Shown here: one piece after another, positions 53,718-64,000 of the stretch | Layout: the number at the start of each line of letters is the position of its first letter | How positions within the stretch are numbered: the stretch's first letter is position 1 | NCBI GenBank assembly: GCA_026419775.2 | Contig: JAOPGA020001688.1 | Coordinates: 1 to 64,000, forward strand | Direction: 5' to 3' | Length of the DNA: 64,000 bases | From: Acrasis kona | Taxonomy: Eukaryota > Heterolobosea > Eutetramitea > Acrasida > Acrasidae | Notes under the pieces: generated by a model | What the model was told of the DNA's origin: nothing | The model's input: only the letters and a program-made list of their open reading frames with translations | Databases searched by the model: none | Translations under genes and position numbers: made by a program

Positions 53718-56700
53718 ATGAAGATCCCGTTTATAGAGAACGTGAACAAGTTTCTCACCTCCATATCAAATGGCCACCCAACATTCGATCCTCTTGACGA
53801 TAAACAGTCGGCACAGATGCTTCAACTTATTAAACTTCGCCAAATGCATAAAGACGCAGAGTCGCGGGACGTTATGACAACAATGTCACTACTGAACTGG
53901 GCAATTACAAATCGCCCCGATAGTTTCACAGTGGAAAGTTGTCCAAAATCACTACTACCCGAGTTATTAATCGATTTGTTTCCCTTATTGCTCGGCAGTT
54001 TTCAATATAGCGACAACAATGAGCAAGCAACAACCATAAATTCTGTTCTCACTACCATCAAAGGAGTGATTAGATTGCTATACGTTAACGATCTGACTAG
54101 GTTCAGAATAATATTTAATGAACACACTGAAATGTTGAGAGGTAAGTTCCTGACTGACATTTTCAGAAAACTAACAAAGTAGACTTGGTTGAGGTGTGGA
54201 TACAATTTACACAATTAAAATCAAAAGATATGACATTTTATTTACCTTACCTACCAAACACAACAATCTCAGAAAATATAACACCAATGATGTTACCGGT
54301 CACATCTTTGAGTTCCTGCACAGACATACAATTTTACATTACCAGCCTCGTGTATGACATGATGACACAATACAGCCCCTTCACAGACATTACAGACGTT
54401 TCGCTCTTCTCTCGTTTTTGCGTACAAATCAACATCGGCACCACTCCCGTTAAGAAAAAATCACTTTTGTGCGTTGACCACGTTTTGAACAAGAATCGAG
54501 TAAAGAGTTTATTCTCATTCAGTAGCCACAAACTGATCGACATTTTGATCGGAATCATCTACTCTGGACAAGATCGGGACACCGTACCAAAATTCAGGGA
54601 CGAAGAGTTTGATTCCATCTTGGCTCGTTGCATCACTACATTAGATAAGAATGAATTGTTTTCGACGCGACTCAAATCAACATTAAAGCAAGCCGCCGTT
54701 TGGATCATAAAGCACAGTAGGAGCAAATCCTTAAAGTGTCTGGTCGTTCAGCAAATGACAACATTTTCAGATCTCACACAGTTGATTCCTTACATGAACG
54801 ACGATCACATTTCAAAAACATTAATTTCACAATTCCAAACATTCTTTATATCCGAGTGCGAATCACAAAAAAGGATGATCACAATTGATGATCAAGATGT
54901 GACATCACAAGACGAGGTTATGGATCTCAACGCAGATTACGAAGAACCTGTTGCCAAACGAAGAAAAATAGATTTCGAGTCGAAACAAACACACATCACG
55001 AACAGTCAATCCATGGACGATCACTTTGATTTACCAAAATCATGCGAAGACATTTTGACAGAATTTAACAATCGTTCTAATCAAATTCAACAACAGTCGA
55101 AAAACGATGATTCACATTTCACAGAATTACGAGTAATGTTACAATCGTGTCACAAGGTGATTGTAAGTAGAAGAGATAAAATTTCCAGCAACTGTTTAGC
55201 TTCCTTATCGACTGCTCTGGTTTCGAATTTAAATGTTCATAACACAAAGATGATTTGCAAATTACTAAAGCACATTCAAATGTCACTTGTGTTTTTCCAC
55301 CAGAGTGTACTTGAATCCTTGTATAAATTTTGTAAAAACTCACAAACAGTCATCATGTTATCCTATTTTCCACATTCGTTTAAATACAAGGACAGATTGA
55401 ACGATATTAACGTCAAGTTACTTGACAAGGACGAGTCAACTAGAATACAAGCCTTATCAGCAGTTCATCAAATGGTCCAATCACAAGGTTTCGATCCGTT
55501 ACAATACTTTTTGCCACAATTACGCAAAATGATAGTGAACCAATCACCTGCAGTCCTTGCCAAATTGTCAACCATGATTGGTCAACTATATACTTTGGTC
55601 ATAAAAAAACAAACGGAAAACGTTCCCGCCAATTTATTCTGCGAAATCATTCAACAAGTGTTGTCCATTACAACCAATAACAACATGTACAGAGAAGCAA
55701 GATTACAAATCATCGACAGCATTTCACAAATCGTACCCAATCTCGCATATGTAAATCTCAACAAATCAATGTTGGAAATTTGTTTACAATTATTATTCGA
55801 TACAGATTTGAGCGTGCGTCACAAATTCACGCAACAAGCTTTCGATTGCTTCATCGAGAACGAAGCACAACCTTGCTGTGTAGTATTCGGAGTCGACAAA
55901 TCAAAAGTACATTCTCACATTTACAATTACATCAAATCTCGAAATTTGGAGAATCAATCCAATCCAAATTTCCAAGCACTCGGTAGATTAGCAAGTCAAT
56001 GTTCTGATCAAGTGCTAGTTGATATTCTATTCTACTTTATGAATTTACTCGAAGGTTCCGATAACGCTTACAACATGAACGTGATGGCCACCGCATACGA
56101 TCAAATTCGATTCATAGCTCGTCGTAAAGGAATAGATACGCCCATGTTATTCGATCATCATCAACAAGAGCTATACGACTGGATATACGATCGATTGGTA
56201 CAACGACATGGATTGATACAGGCAGTAGCCGAGAGCGTATTCGATACCACTCAAGATTTGTTTTTAGAAAAGGCACTTCCTCACGTACTTCCCAAACTCA
56301 TCAGACATCAAGAAAAGGACAAGATCAAAGCATTGGCAGTCAACTTAAAATCAGATGTCAAGTCCTTGGTGATTTGTCATAGCGATACCATACTAGTGTA
56401 CTTGTTCATGCACAATTGTATGCACAATCATCATTATATGGAATACATGGTACATGAGCTATGTGGAGTGACCAGTAATGATTTTTGCGAAATGATGTTA
56501 AAGTTGGCCACGTTGACCACGAAGTTAATTTTAGAAATGTCAACTAATGATCAAATCAAATTCAATCGAGTATTATCGGCAATGAAATACAGAGCAAAGT
56601 GGATATCAGATAAAAACGAACTTTGTAAGGAATATACCTACAAAACACTGCTCAACGAACACTTCTTGGGAGTGGTCGATACCATCATCAGTAACATTAA

Positions 56701-59700
56701 ACAAAAGGATCATTCCATCAAGGACAAGATTGGTTATATGAATTGTTTCAATAACTTGTTGAAATTAATGGGAGATTCCTTACGTTGTTACACAAAGATT
56801 ATGGCCACATTAAACGACATTATGGAAGATGATGAACTACGTGATTTGGCGTGTGATACATGGTTAACGTTCGTGACGGTGGCTGATCCTGGATTAAAAG
56901 TACACATGGGTCAAATATCAGTCATATTACTCAAATATGTAAACTCGAATTGTTCCGATAAAATCGCAACCATTTTTCACACGATCGTAATCGATAAAGC
57001 GGATATCTTCTCCGATAGTTTCAAGGACATTCCGTATATTCCCAACACTCCACAATTAAGTAAAGTGAGTCAAGTCGTATCTAAGCACATTGGTAGTATG
57101 AGCTTAAATAGTCAAATTGATCGAATGTTAAAAATGACTAGTCATGAGAGCAGTATCGTTGTGGTCATGTGCCTAACTCAATTAAAAGACTTGCTCATTA
57201 ATAAACAACAAGAATTTAGAGATAAAGTGATGCACAACGAACAAACGTTAAATCACTTGATGGCTCGATTACTAGCGGGATGTAACGATGCCAATAGTGA
57301 CATTCGATTGATTTGTGTTCAATGTTTAGGAGTAGTGGGTGCAGTAGATCCTGGTACCTTACGAGTGGAAACAAAATTCGATTCTAGAGAAATGTTAACT
57401 GATGTGGAACTAGTTACCACTCTATTGAGCGATTATTGTATCAAGGCGCTCAAAGATGTGAAGGATCACGATCACGTTAGTTACGTAGTGCAAGAATTAT
57501 TATATTATTGTTACAGAGTAACGGTGAGTCCATCTACAGAGACTTATATCAACGTGGATGATAGTCAACAAACAACCAATACTAACGCATCGAACGCCAA
57601 TCAAAAACGACAAGTATTGAGCTTGGATATGGTCAAGGACATGTCGTGGTGGAACCGCTTCAATGCACAACAAAAAGAAATCATTACTCCTTATTTATCC
57701 AGTGCGCTAGTTGCTTACGAAAGAAAACAAGCACAGAGTAAACCACGTGTAAGAAAAGCTCCTTTTTATCAACCAGGAACAAGTTTTGATAAGTGGTTAC
57801 GTATATGGTTGAGCGAGCTTTCGAAAAGAAGTAGTGGAACCCGTAAATTAATATTTTCATTCTCTAGAATGTTGGCCAATCAATCGCCAGCTAGTGGTAT
57901 GTTCTTACTACCGTATCTAGTTCAGAACGTAATCATGAACGGTGGTCAAAAGGAAATTGACGAAGTAAAGGAGGAAATTATAGCTGTAATGAGCCAAATG
58001 GACAGCGAAGGTAGCGAACATGCACAAACGATTTTCTCTCTACTGGAGTTGTTAAAAAAATGGGTCGATAAGAGTTTACGTTCGATCGATGAATTACAGC
58101 AACAACAACAAGAGGTAGCTAATGTTAAAAATAACAAATCAAGATTAAAAAAGACGAACAGTAATACGAATACATCCAATGCAAACCAACAATCAACTGC
58201 TTATTTACTTCATGCGGAGCGATTTAAAAACATTGAAACGCTAATTGATCAAATTCCAAAAAAGCTTTTATCTGAAAGTGCAATGATTAATAGAGCTTAT
58301 ACGAGAGCTTATAAGTACTATGAAGAGTATTTGAGAGTTCAATATCCTTACAAAGCATGTAAGAAACCTCAATATCAATCCAGCGAAATTGCATACATAC
58401 AAAAGATTTATAGCTATTTGGACGAACCAGATGGATTATCGGGCATAGCTACTTTGAGAACTCAAACTTCACTTCAGGAACAAATCCTTGATGATGAGAG
58501 TAGTGGTCGTTGGATAGAAGCTATGCACTGTCATGAGCAAGCGTTGCAAAAGGAACCAGATAATGTACAGCATCAGCTATCGCTCATTAAATGTTTTAGA
58601 AATTTAGGTCACTTACAAACCATGTTGCGTAACATTGATGGAGCATTACTACGTCTACATGACCATAGCGGTAGTGGTAGCTCATCGGATCAAGACGCTG
58701 GCGATAAAGCTAGCAATAATCCATGGATATTCAAATTAGCTACATATGCTGTACAGAGCGCTTGGAGACTAAGTCAATGGGATTTGGTACAAGAGTTTTT
58801 GGGAAGAGCTGATCAGACAGATATCGAAGTGGGAATAGCTAAAGCTTTATTGGCGTATAGAGAGCAAGATAAACAAACATTCGATGCTCACATCATGGAC
58901 ACCAGAAAGATTTTAATTGGTAGCTTATCAGCAGCTAGTATGGAGAGCTATAGTAGATCCTATCCATATGTCATTAGTGCACAAATGCTGAGCGAACTAG
59001 AACAGAGCTATACCCTATGGGAACGCAACGACCAAGATAAATTAAAATTCGTAGGCGATATGGAAGACAGCTTGAAATTAACTGTAGAGAGCTTAAATGC
59101 CAGAGAAACGCTACTTAGCTTGCGCAGAGTCATTTATGAAATACATGGAATGAACGACGAAGTGGGACGCTGTTGGTTGAGTAGCGCAAAAGTAGCTAGA
59201 AGAATGGGATACTACCAAACAGCATCCAGCGCCATTCTACAGGCGCGTAACAACATGCCCAAAAACTTTTACATTGAACAAGCAAAGTTATTATGGGATC
59301 AAGGAAATATCCCACACGCAATCAACGCCGTCGAATCAGCTTATCCAGATTGTAAAGATTCGTACATCAAGGCCAAAATGATGTTGATGGCCGTTCGTTG
59401 GAACGAAGAAACGAGACATAAGGCAAGCGACCAAGTCATTCAACAATACAACGCAGTAATCGAGTTGCAAAAGGAATGGGAGATGGGATACTTCCATTTA
59501 GCTAAATATCACGACTATCTCTTTACCGAAAAAATGAACCAAATCGACAAACAAGACAAGGGTCTCGAAAATAACAAATCAGCTGCGGAGAGCAGCAAAA
59601 GGTATTTGGAACATTATGAAAATGGATTACCACAAGTTATTGATAATTACGGTGCTAGTTTAAAATACGGATGTAAGAATCTATACGTGGCTTTGCCAAG

Positions 59701-61357
59701 AATGTTAACGGTGTGGTTCCAAGCAGGAAGCGAATTAACTCCTAGCTCTAATAAAGAACCAAAAACAAAAGTGGAACAAATGAATAAAGTAATAGCTAAA
59801 TTGAATCGAATCATGAGAGAATTAGGAGATACATTAGCTCCCTTCGTGTGGTACGTTGCATTATCTCAAATTACCTCTCGTATCGTTCACGAGAATGAAT
59901 CGGTTAGAAATATAGTCAAGCAGCTGGTGGATATCGTATTGACAAAATATCCAGCACAAAGCATGTGGACCATGTGTTATTTATGTAACCATAGTTCGAA
60001 AAACAGAAGGGAACATGCATTGGATTTATTGAATCAAGTAGCGCGTAGGGAACAAGACGTAAATGTTTACAAAGCTGCTACAGAGCGTTTGTTTACTCCG
60101 TTGTTGTTGTTGTGCAAGAAGGACCCTAAAATAAAGGTCAAGGAACTGTATTTGAATTCTTTAAAGTACATGGCGGATGTTTTAAAGGACCCACCGAAGG
60201 CCATGGTACCTCTACAACGCTCTTTTAACATTACGTTACCAAAGAGTACCATTCAGGGCGTTCTGGATGTTGATTATGATGCGTTCCCTAGCGACTCCAC
60301 CACTATGGTTCGATTCATGCCCACTGCAGTCGTCATGAGTAGTTTACAAGCTCCTAAAAAAATCTCCATTCAAGCATCTGATCTTAACACCTATTCATTC
60401 TTAGCAAAGGAAGATGATTTGAGAAAGGATAACAGAATGATGGAATTTAGTACCATGTTGAATCGGTTATTGAAGAAAACGCCAGATACTAGGCGTAGAA
60501 AATTATACATTCGTACGTTCGCTGCCATTCCTCTCAAAGAGGACGTTGGGTTGGTGGAGTGGGTGGACAACACTGTAGTGTATCGAACTGCAGTGGAAAT
60601 TGGTCATAAGGCTTTGAATAAGGTGATGGCTGATCATAAAGTAGCTTCGGCTATTTACAAACAAAATTCAGATTCGCAAGATGCACGTAGCACTGACGTG
60701 AGGCATTTTGAGAATTTTGTGTTGCAGCATTATCCACCTACTTTCCATGCTTGGTTCAGCCATACGTTCGCTGAACCTACAAAGTGGTTCGAATCACGTT
60801 TGAATTATACTCGGACGTTAGCGGTCATGAGCATGGTTGGCTATATTGTTGGTCTTGGAGATCGACATAGCGAGAATATACTATTGGACTGTAGTAATGG
60901 AGACGTTGTTCATGTCGATTTGAGCATGTTGTTTGAGAGGGGAAGAACTTTAAATATACCGGAGAGGGTTCCCTTCCGACTGACTCATAACATGGTGGAT
61001 GCCATGGGCGTAACTGGTACCGAAGGTGTTTTTAGAAGCGTCTGTGAATCTGCGCTTGGTGTGTTGAGGAATAACAAAGATGCACTGTTGAACGTTTTGG
61101 AGTCGTTTGTGCACGACCCACTGGTGGAGTGGAATAAGGAGAAGAAGTCGAATGCAAATTCTAGCAAGAGCTCTAGATTGACCACGAGCGATTCGTCCAC
61201 TCAAACCATGAAGTTGATTGGAAGTAAACTTATGGGCCAAATGGGAGATGGTTTATTGCCGTTGAGTGTCAAGGGTCAGGTGGACGCGTTGATAAGCGAA
61301 GCCACGTCCAACGAAAACTTATCAGGAATGTACATTTGGTGGATGCCTTGGGTGTAA
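53718..61357 (+). CDS. ATR: DNA-damage checkpoint kinase ATR (2533 aa)
   Basis: Exons 53718-54141 and 54180-61357 with a 38-nt intron. ATR senses RPA-coated single-stranded DNA with ATRIP and phosphorylates SQ/TQ targets. The first ~1300 residues are HEAT-type helical repeats, then the FAT region. The kinase domain starts near residue 2200 with PKKISIQASDLNTYSF and DDLRKDNRMMEF, then HIRTFAAIPL-type text (YIRTFAAIPLKEDVGLVEWV). The catalytic loop GLGDRHSENILLD lies near 2367 and the metal-binding loop is VHVDLSMLF, followed by VPFRLTHNMVDAMGVTGTEG. The FATC tail ends NENLSGMYIWWMPWV. The RLTHNMVDAMG and EWV text is ATR-specific and separates it from ATM, TOR and TRRAP. Length matches human ATR (2644). 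Start ATG chosen as first in frame. Confidence 0.93.
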
Positions 61358-61376
61358 TTTTGAAAAATAAATTTAA

Positions 61377-61598
61377 TTAAATTAATGCATATCCTAGACC
61401 TGCTGTGTTGTCCTCTTGTGGTGCTGGTGTTGTTGGCGGTTGTGCGTATAAGTGTTTGAATTTCTTGTTTATAATTCTTTCGACATCGTCCTCTCTCAAA
61501 ATGTAGTTATGCCACCTTGAATCTCGTTGGTACCGCCTGCTATATCCTTGCACTAGTGACAAAATCAAGAATAACCCAACAATCATTATGAATTTCAT
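61377..61598 (-). CDS. Small secreted peptide (73 aa)
   Basis: The ATG at 61598 opens a signal peptide (MKFIMIVGLFLILSLVQG), followed by a basic/aromatic segment (YSRRYQRDSRWHNY), a charged helix (DDVERIINKKFKHL) and a PPTTPAP linker. No cysteine, so no disulfide core. Dibasic RR suggests processing. The MKFI-type leader and TTPAP linker recall the Cys/Thr/Pro repeat proteins, but no repeat is present. Its stop is 19 bp from the end of ATR on the opposite strand. Function unknown. Confidence 0.6.
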   Translation of the reverse strand: MKFIMIVGLFLILSLVQGYSRRYQRDSRWHNYILREDDVERIINKKFKHLYAQPPTTPAPQEDNTAGLGYALI

Positions 61599-62058
61599 TT
61601 TTACTATTTTTTGTTGCAAAAGGTTTTATTTAAAAATAAACACATCAAATCAAACTCAAAAGAAGAAACATTAATTCTTACAAGAAATAAACGAAATCAA
61701 GAAAACAACAGCGCTGAGAAGCAGTAATAGCGACTTTGAAAGCGAAGATCAATCACAATTACAACGGACCATCAAGCTCATATGTGTCTCACAAAGCGGA
61801 AACACAACCATCAATTGCCAGGCATCAATAAGGTTCCAGCGTCAGCTGTCGAAAGAAGAATGAAACTTCTCAAGAATGTCCTCAACATCAGCTTATTATT
61901 ACGAAAGAACTTATATGTTTCAATGAATCATTGATCCGAAAATAAACAATTTTTTTATTTTTGTTACAAAATCTAAAATAAGCACTCTTAAAATAAAATA
62001 TATCCAGGTCGTTTTGACCCAAATAAAAATACAACAAAACAAGATAAACACTATAACA
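61599..62058. other. Intergenic region, 460 bp
   Basis: A ~60-codon open frame on the plus strand around 61700-61862 lacks an ATG and is not counted. AAAATATAT near 61996 may be the TATA-like box of the 62059 gene, and the leader before that ATG is A/C-rich. Confidence 0.4.
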
Positions 62059-63312
62059 ATGGTATCCACGCAAGTACCGATCGCACAAACCACTCAAACT
62101 TCAGTCACCACCCGTACCACCGAAGTACCCGTCGCTGTAGTAGCGCCACAGACAGCCACAAACATCGTCAACAAGGAAGCTGTTGTCACCAATGTGGTTG
62201 AAAAACCCATCTTACAAAACGTAATTGAGAAACAAAACATTGAGGTTGTCCATAAACCAGTCGTCCAAGAGATCCACGAACAAAAGATCGTTGAAATTGA
62301 AAGAAGACCAGTCGTCCAGAACATTAAACAAGAAAACGTTGTCGAGCACTCTCGCGCAGAGGTTCGCTATGAAGAAGTCGGAACTGCCGGTTTACTCGAA
62401 CAAGATCGCTTGAGGCTAGCACAAATGCAAGTATCTCAACCAGTTCTAACCAAACAAGCTGGTCTAACAACACAAATAAGGGAGAAGGAAGCCGTCGTCG
62501 AGGTAGTCACCCAAGAGATCATTGAAAGACACGTTCAACCCGTCATCACTGAGATCCGCGAACAAAAGGTGATCAGAGAAGTGGTCCAACCCATCACCAG
62601 AAGAATCTACAAAGAACCAATTATCCGCGAGATTTCTGGTATCCAAGAAAGACCAATTCTAAGAGAAGTCAAGTATGACCGTGTTTTGCCAGCCGATAGC
62701 TTGCCCGTGAGTTTCCATCAAAGTGGAGCCATTGCTGGTAACACTTCCGCGTTAGTTGGTGCCCAAGAAACCGAGGAATGGAGAACCTGGAACAACAGTT
62801 TATTACTAGCCGAAAGAAACCAAGGAGCCTCATGGAACAGAGAAACTTACTTGCGTCAATTCCCTGAGCCTTCAAGATACGGACTAAACGGAGGCGTCAT
62901 GAGCGTTCAGAGACCAACACTCGGAGCACAATCAACAATTGTTGGAACTCAACAACCCGGTCTAGTAGGAGGCATTCAACAACAAGGACTAATCAACAAC
63001 CAGACTTTAATTGGATCTCAACAACAAGGACTACTTAACAATGGAATTCAACAACAAGGATTGATTGGAGGCGCTCAACCAATTTCTCAGACTTCTACTT
63101 TAGGTAGTGGAATCACCACATCAACAACTGGAAGCACAGTCGTCCCAACCGAACGTCAAAACTTGACTCAACATGGTGCAGCCGTAGCTTCGACAAAACC
63201 ATTAAACGAAATCGAGAGAGAGAACCTTGCAATTCATCAACAAGCAGTCGATCAGGTCGTCAGGAACACAGTTAACGAACAATCTTTACTAGAACAAAAC
63301 AGACGTTTGTAA
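62059..63312 (+). CDS. Charged Val/Pro repeat protein, articulin/alveolin-like (417 aa)
   Basis: Intronless. Residues ~35-125 and ~150-215 alternate valine, proline and charged residues with a period near 12: NVVEKPILQNVIEKQNIEVV, HKPVVQEIHEQKIVEIERRP, VTQEIIERHVQPVITEIREQ and KVIREVVQPITRRIYKEP. This resembles the VPV/EKIV repeats of articulins and alveolins that build membrane skeletons, although the strict alveolin motif is not matched. The second half has GLINNQ, GSQQQGL and GIQQQGL repeats, Gln/Gly-rich and likely flexible. The end is a short charged helix. A structural or stress role is inference. Confidence 0.6.
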   Translation: MVSTQVPIAQTTQTSVTTRTTEVPVAVVAPQTATNIVNKEAVVTNVVEKPILQNVIEKQNIEVVHKPVVQEIHEQKIVEIERRPVVQNIKQENVVEHSRAEVRYEEVGTAGLLEQDRLRLAQMQVSQPVLTKQAGLTTQIREKEAVVEVVTQEIIERHVQPVITEIREQKVIREVVQPITRRIYKEPIIREISGIQERPILREVKYDRVLPADSLPVSFHQSGAIAGNTSALVGAQETEEWRTWNNSLLLAERNQGASWNRETYLRQFPEPSRYGLNGGVMSVQRPTLGAQSTIVGTQQPGLVGGIQQQGLINNQTLIGSQQQGLLNNGIQQQGLIGGAQPISQTSTLGSGITTSTTGSTVVPTERQNLTQHGAAVASTKPLNEIERENLAIHQQAVDQVVRNTVNEQSLLEQNRRL

Positions 63313-63403
63313 ATTAAAGTTTATTTGCTTATTCTAATAACAGTCACTCCTTAATATGTCCTCCTTTCTCCTCTTCTTTCCTCAAACAGTCTTGCTTGTG
63401 TTT

Positions 63404-64000
63404 TTATTTTGTGGTCAGGCCCCCAATAGTGAAGATGTTGGTTAAATGTGGTTTTTTGTCTGGAGAGGATGCGGGCCCATGAACAAGATCAATCAAAGTA
63501 GTGGATCCTCTTTGTAGAATGATTTGAGCGGTATTAAAAGTTTCATTGTTGTCGTCTTCAATTTTTGGATGGACTGATACTAGTATTGGTGCGTTTGGAG
63601 TGCACAAATAAATGCTGGTTAATTGTCCGTAAATAATAGTCGTCCCGTTTGATGGAGCCTTTTCTCTTGTGAGTAGGTGTGATGGTATGTGCAAGGGTAT
63701 GTCGGTATTAATTAACGTACTCTGTAAATGTTAATAATACTTGGTGTGAGTGGTTAATTACTTTTGGTTGATCTTTGACGGCGTCCTTCTTTTTTGGTTC
63801 GTTGGTTACATTCTTTTTGTTGTGTAAATTGAGCGCCTCCTGTGTTAGCCAGTATCTTTTCTTGTTGTGTTCGTATTCATATCCAACATGTATTTTTTGT
63901 TTGTTCGTCTTCTTGTTCTTGTGATCCTCCAAAACTGTATCATGAAGTAACTTCTCAACACCTTCAACATCAGAACTAAAAATTGTTAAAGCTCCACAAG
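63404..64000 (-). CDS. Partial gene of unknown function (5' end beyond window)
   Basis: Exons 64000-63762 (partial) and 63721-63404, spliced over a 40-nt intron after DQPK. The 185 visible codons read CGALTIFSSDVEGVEKLLHD at the left, then a Lys/Asn-rich linker, YEYEHNKKRYWLTQEALNLH, and a more folded region with TTIIYGQLTSIYLCTPNAPI. No membrane or catalytic motif. Family not recognised. The stop is 91 bp from the convergent Val/Pro repeat gene. Confidence 0.55.

Noticed and set aside
53718-61357. TRRAP/Tra1 or ATM as the identity of the PIKK gene
   Set aside because: Catalytic motifs GDRHSENIL and HVDLS are present (absent in TRRAP), and DDLRKDNRMMEF and RLTHNMVDAMG follow ATR, not ATM.
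61680-61862. Open frame of about 60 codons on the plus strand
   Set aside because: No ATG, no splice partner found and no recognised similarity.

Overview
This is nuclear DNA of a free-living unicellular eukaryote. Nearly every gene that could be modelled is protein coding, and most are split by very short GT-AG introns, usually 35-45 nt. The standard genetic code fits throughout and genes are packed on both strands, often with less than 100 bp between them. Recognisable conserved eukaryotic genes include UPF1, ATR, BUB3, dehydrodolichyl diphosphate synthase, the ciliary protein IFT43 and a probable RNA polymerase I subunit. Beside them sit protist-type families: tectonin and RCC1 propellers, a fascin-like trefoil, an RWP-RK-like protein, a dCache-HAMP adenylyl cyclase, DUF789 and an intron-containing bacterial-type DNA polymerase I. 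IFT43 implies a flagellate stage or recent ancestry of one. The mix suits an amoeboflagellate protist such as a heterolobosean (Naegleria/Acrasis relatives). That placement is inference; some amoebozoans are not excluded.

Layout. Bases 1-5.8 kb are AT-rich and gene-poor. They hold a partial cysteine-rich gene, a frameshifted gene remnant, a decayed hAT transposon, a 120-bp foldback element and an NHL-repeat fragment. From 5.8 to 30.7 kb come mostly minus-strand genes: a degenerate PARP-type zinc finger protein, UPF1, a 1768-residue tectonin/LRR protein, a GPI-type Cys/Thr/Pro repeat protein, an RCC1 protein, a fascin-like protein (+), DUF789, DHDDS, a coiled-coil protein (+), an RWP-RK-like protein, organellar DNA polymerase I and a PWWP-PHD protein. 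A 1-kb gene-free stretch with hairpins follows. From 31.6 to 47.8 kb come a small unknown protein, IFT43, BUB3, a second inverted copy of the GPI-type repeat gene, a coiled-coil protein, a single-pass surface protein, a TPR protein, a CBM9-like secreted protein, a synuclein/perilipin-like repeat protein, an F-box/WD40 protein and the adenylyl cyclase. From 48.2 kb to the end are the Pol I subunit candidate, a membrane protein, gamma-glutamyltranspeptidase, ATR (7.6 kb), a small secreted peptide, a Val-rich repeat protein and a partial gene.

How they fit. Genes are arranged by compactness, not pathway. Start codons of divergent neighbours lie 5-80 bp apart, implying shared promoters. Stop codons of convergent neighbours lie 20-90 bp apart, implying overlapping 3' ends. 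Functionally there is a genome-maintenance set (ATR, DNA polymerase I, BUB3, PWWP-PHD), RNA surveillance (UPF1), surface and secreted proteins (repeat proteins, CBM9-like, IPT-like, GGT) and signalling (adenylyl cyclase). The largest structural feature is a 957-bp inverted duplication around the Cys/Thr/Pro repeat gene, whose copies are 17.4 kb apart. Exon boundaries were read by eye from GT/AG sites and frame continuity, without transcript data.
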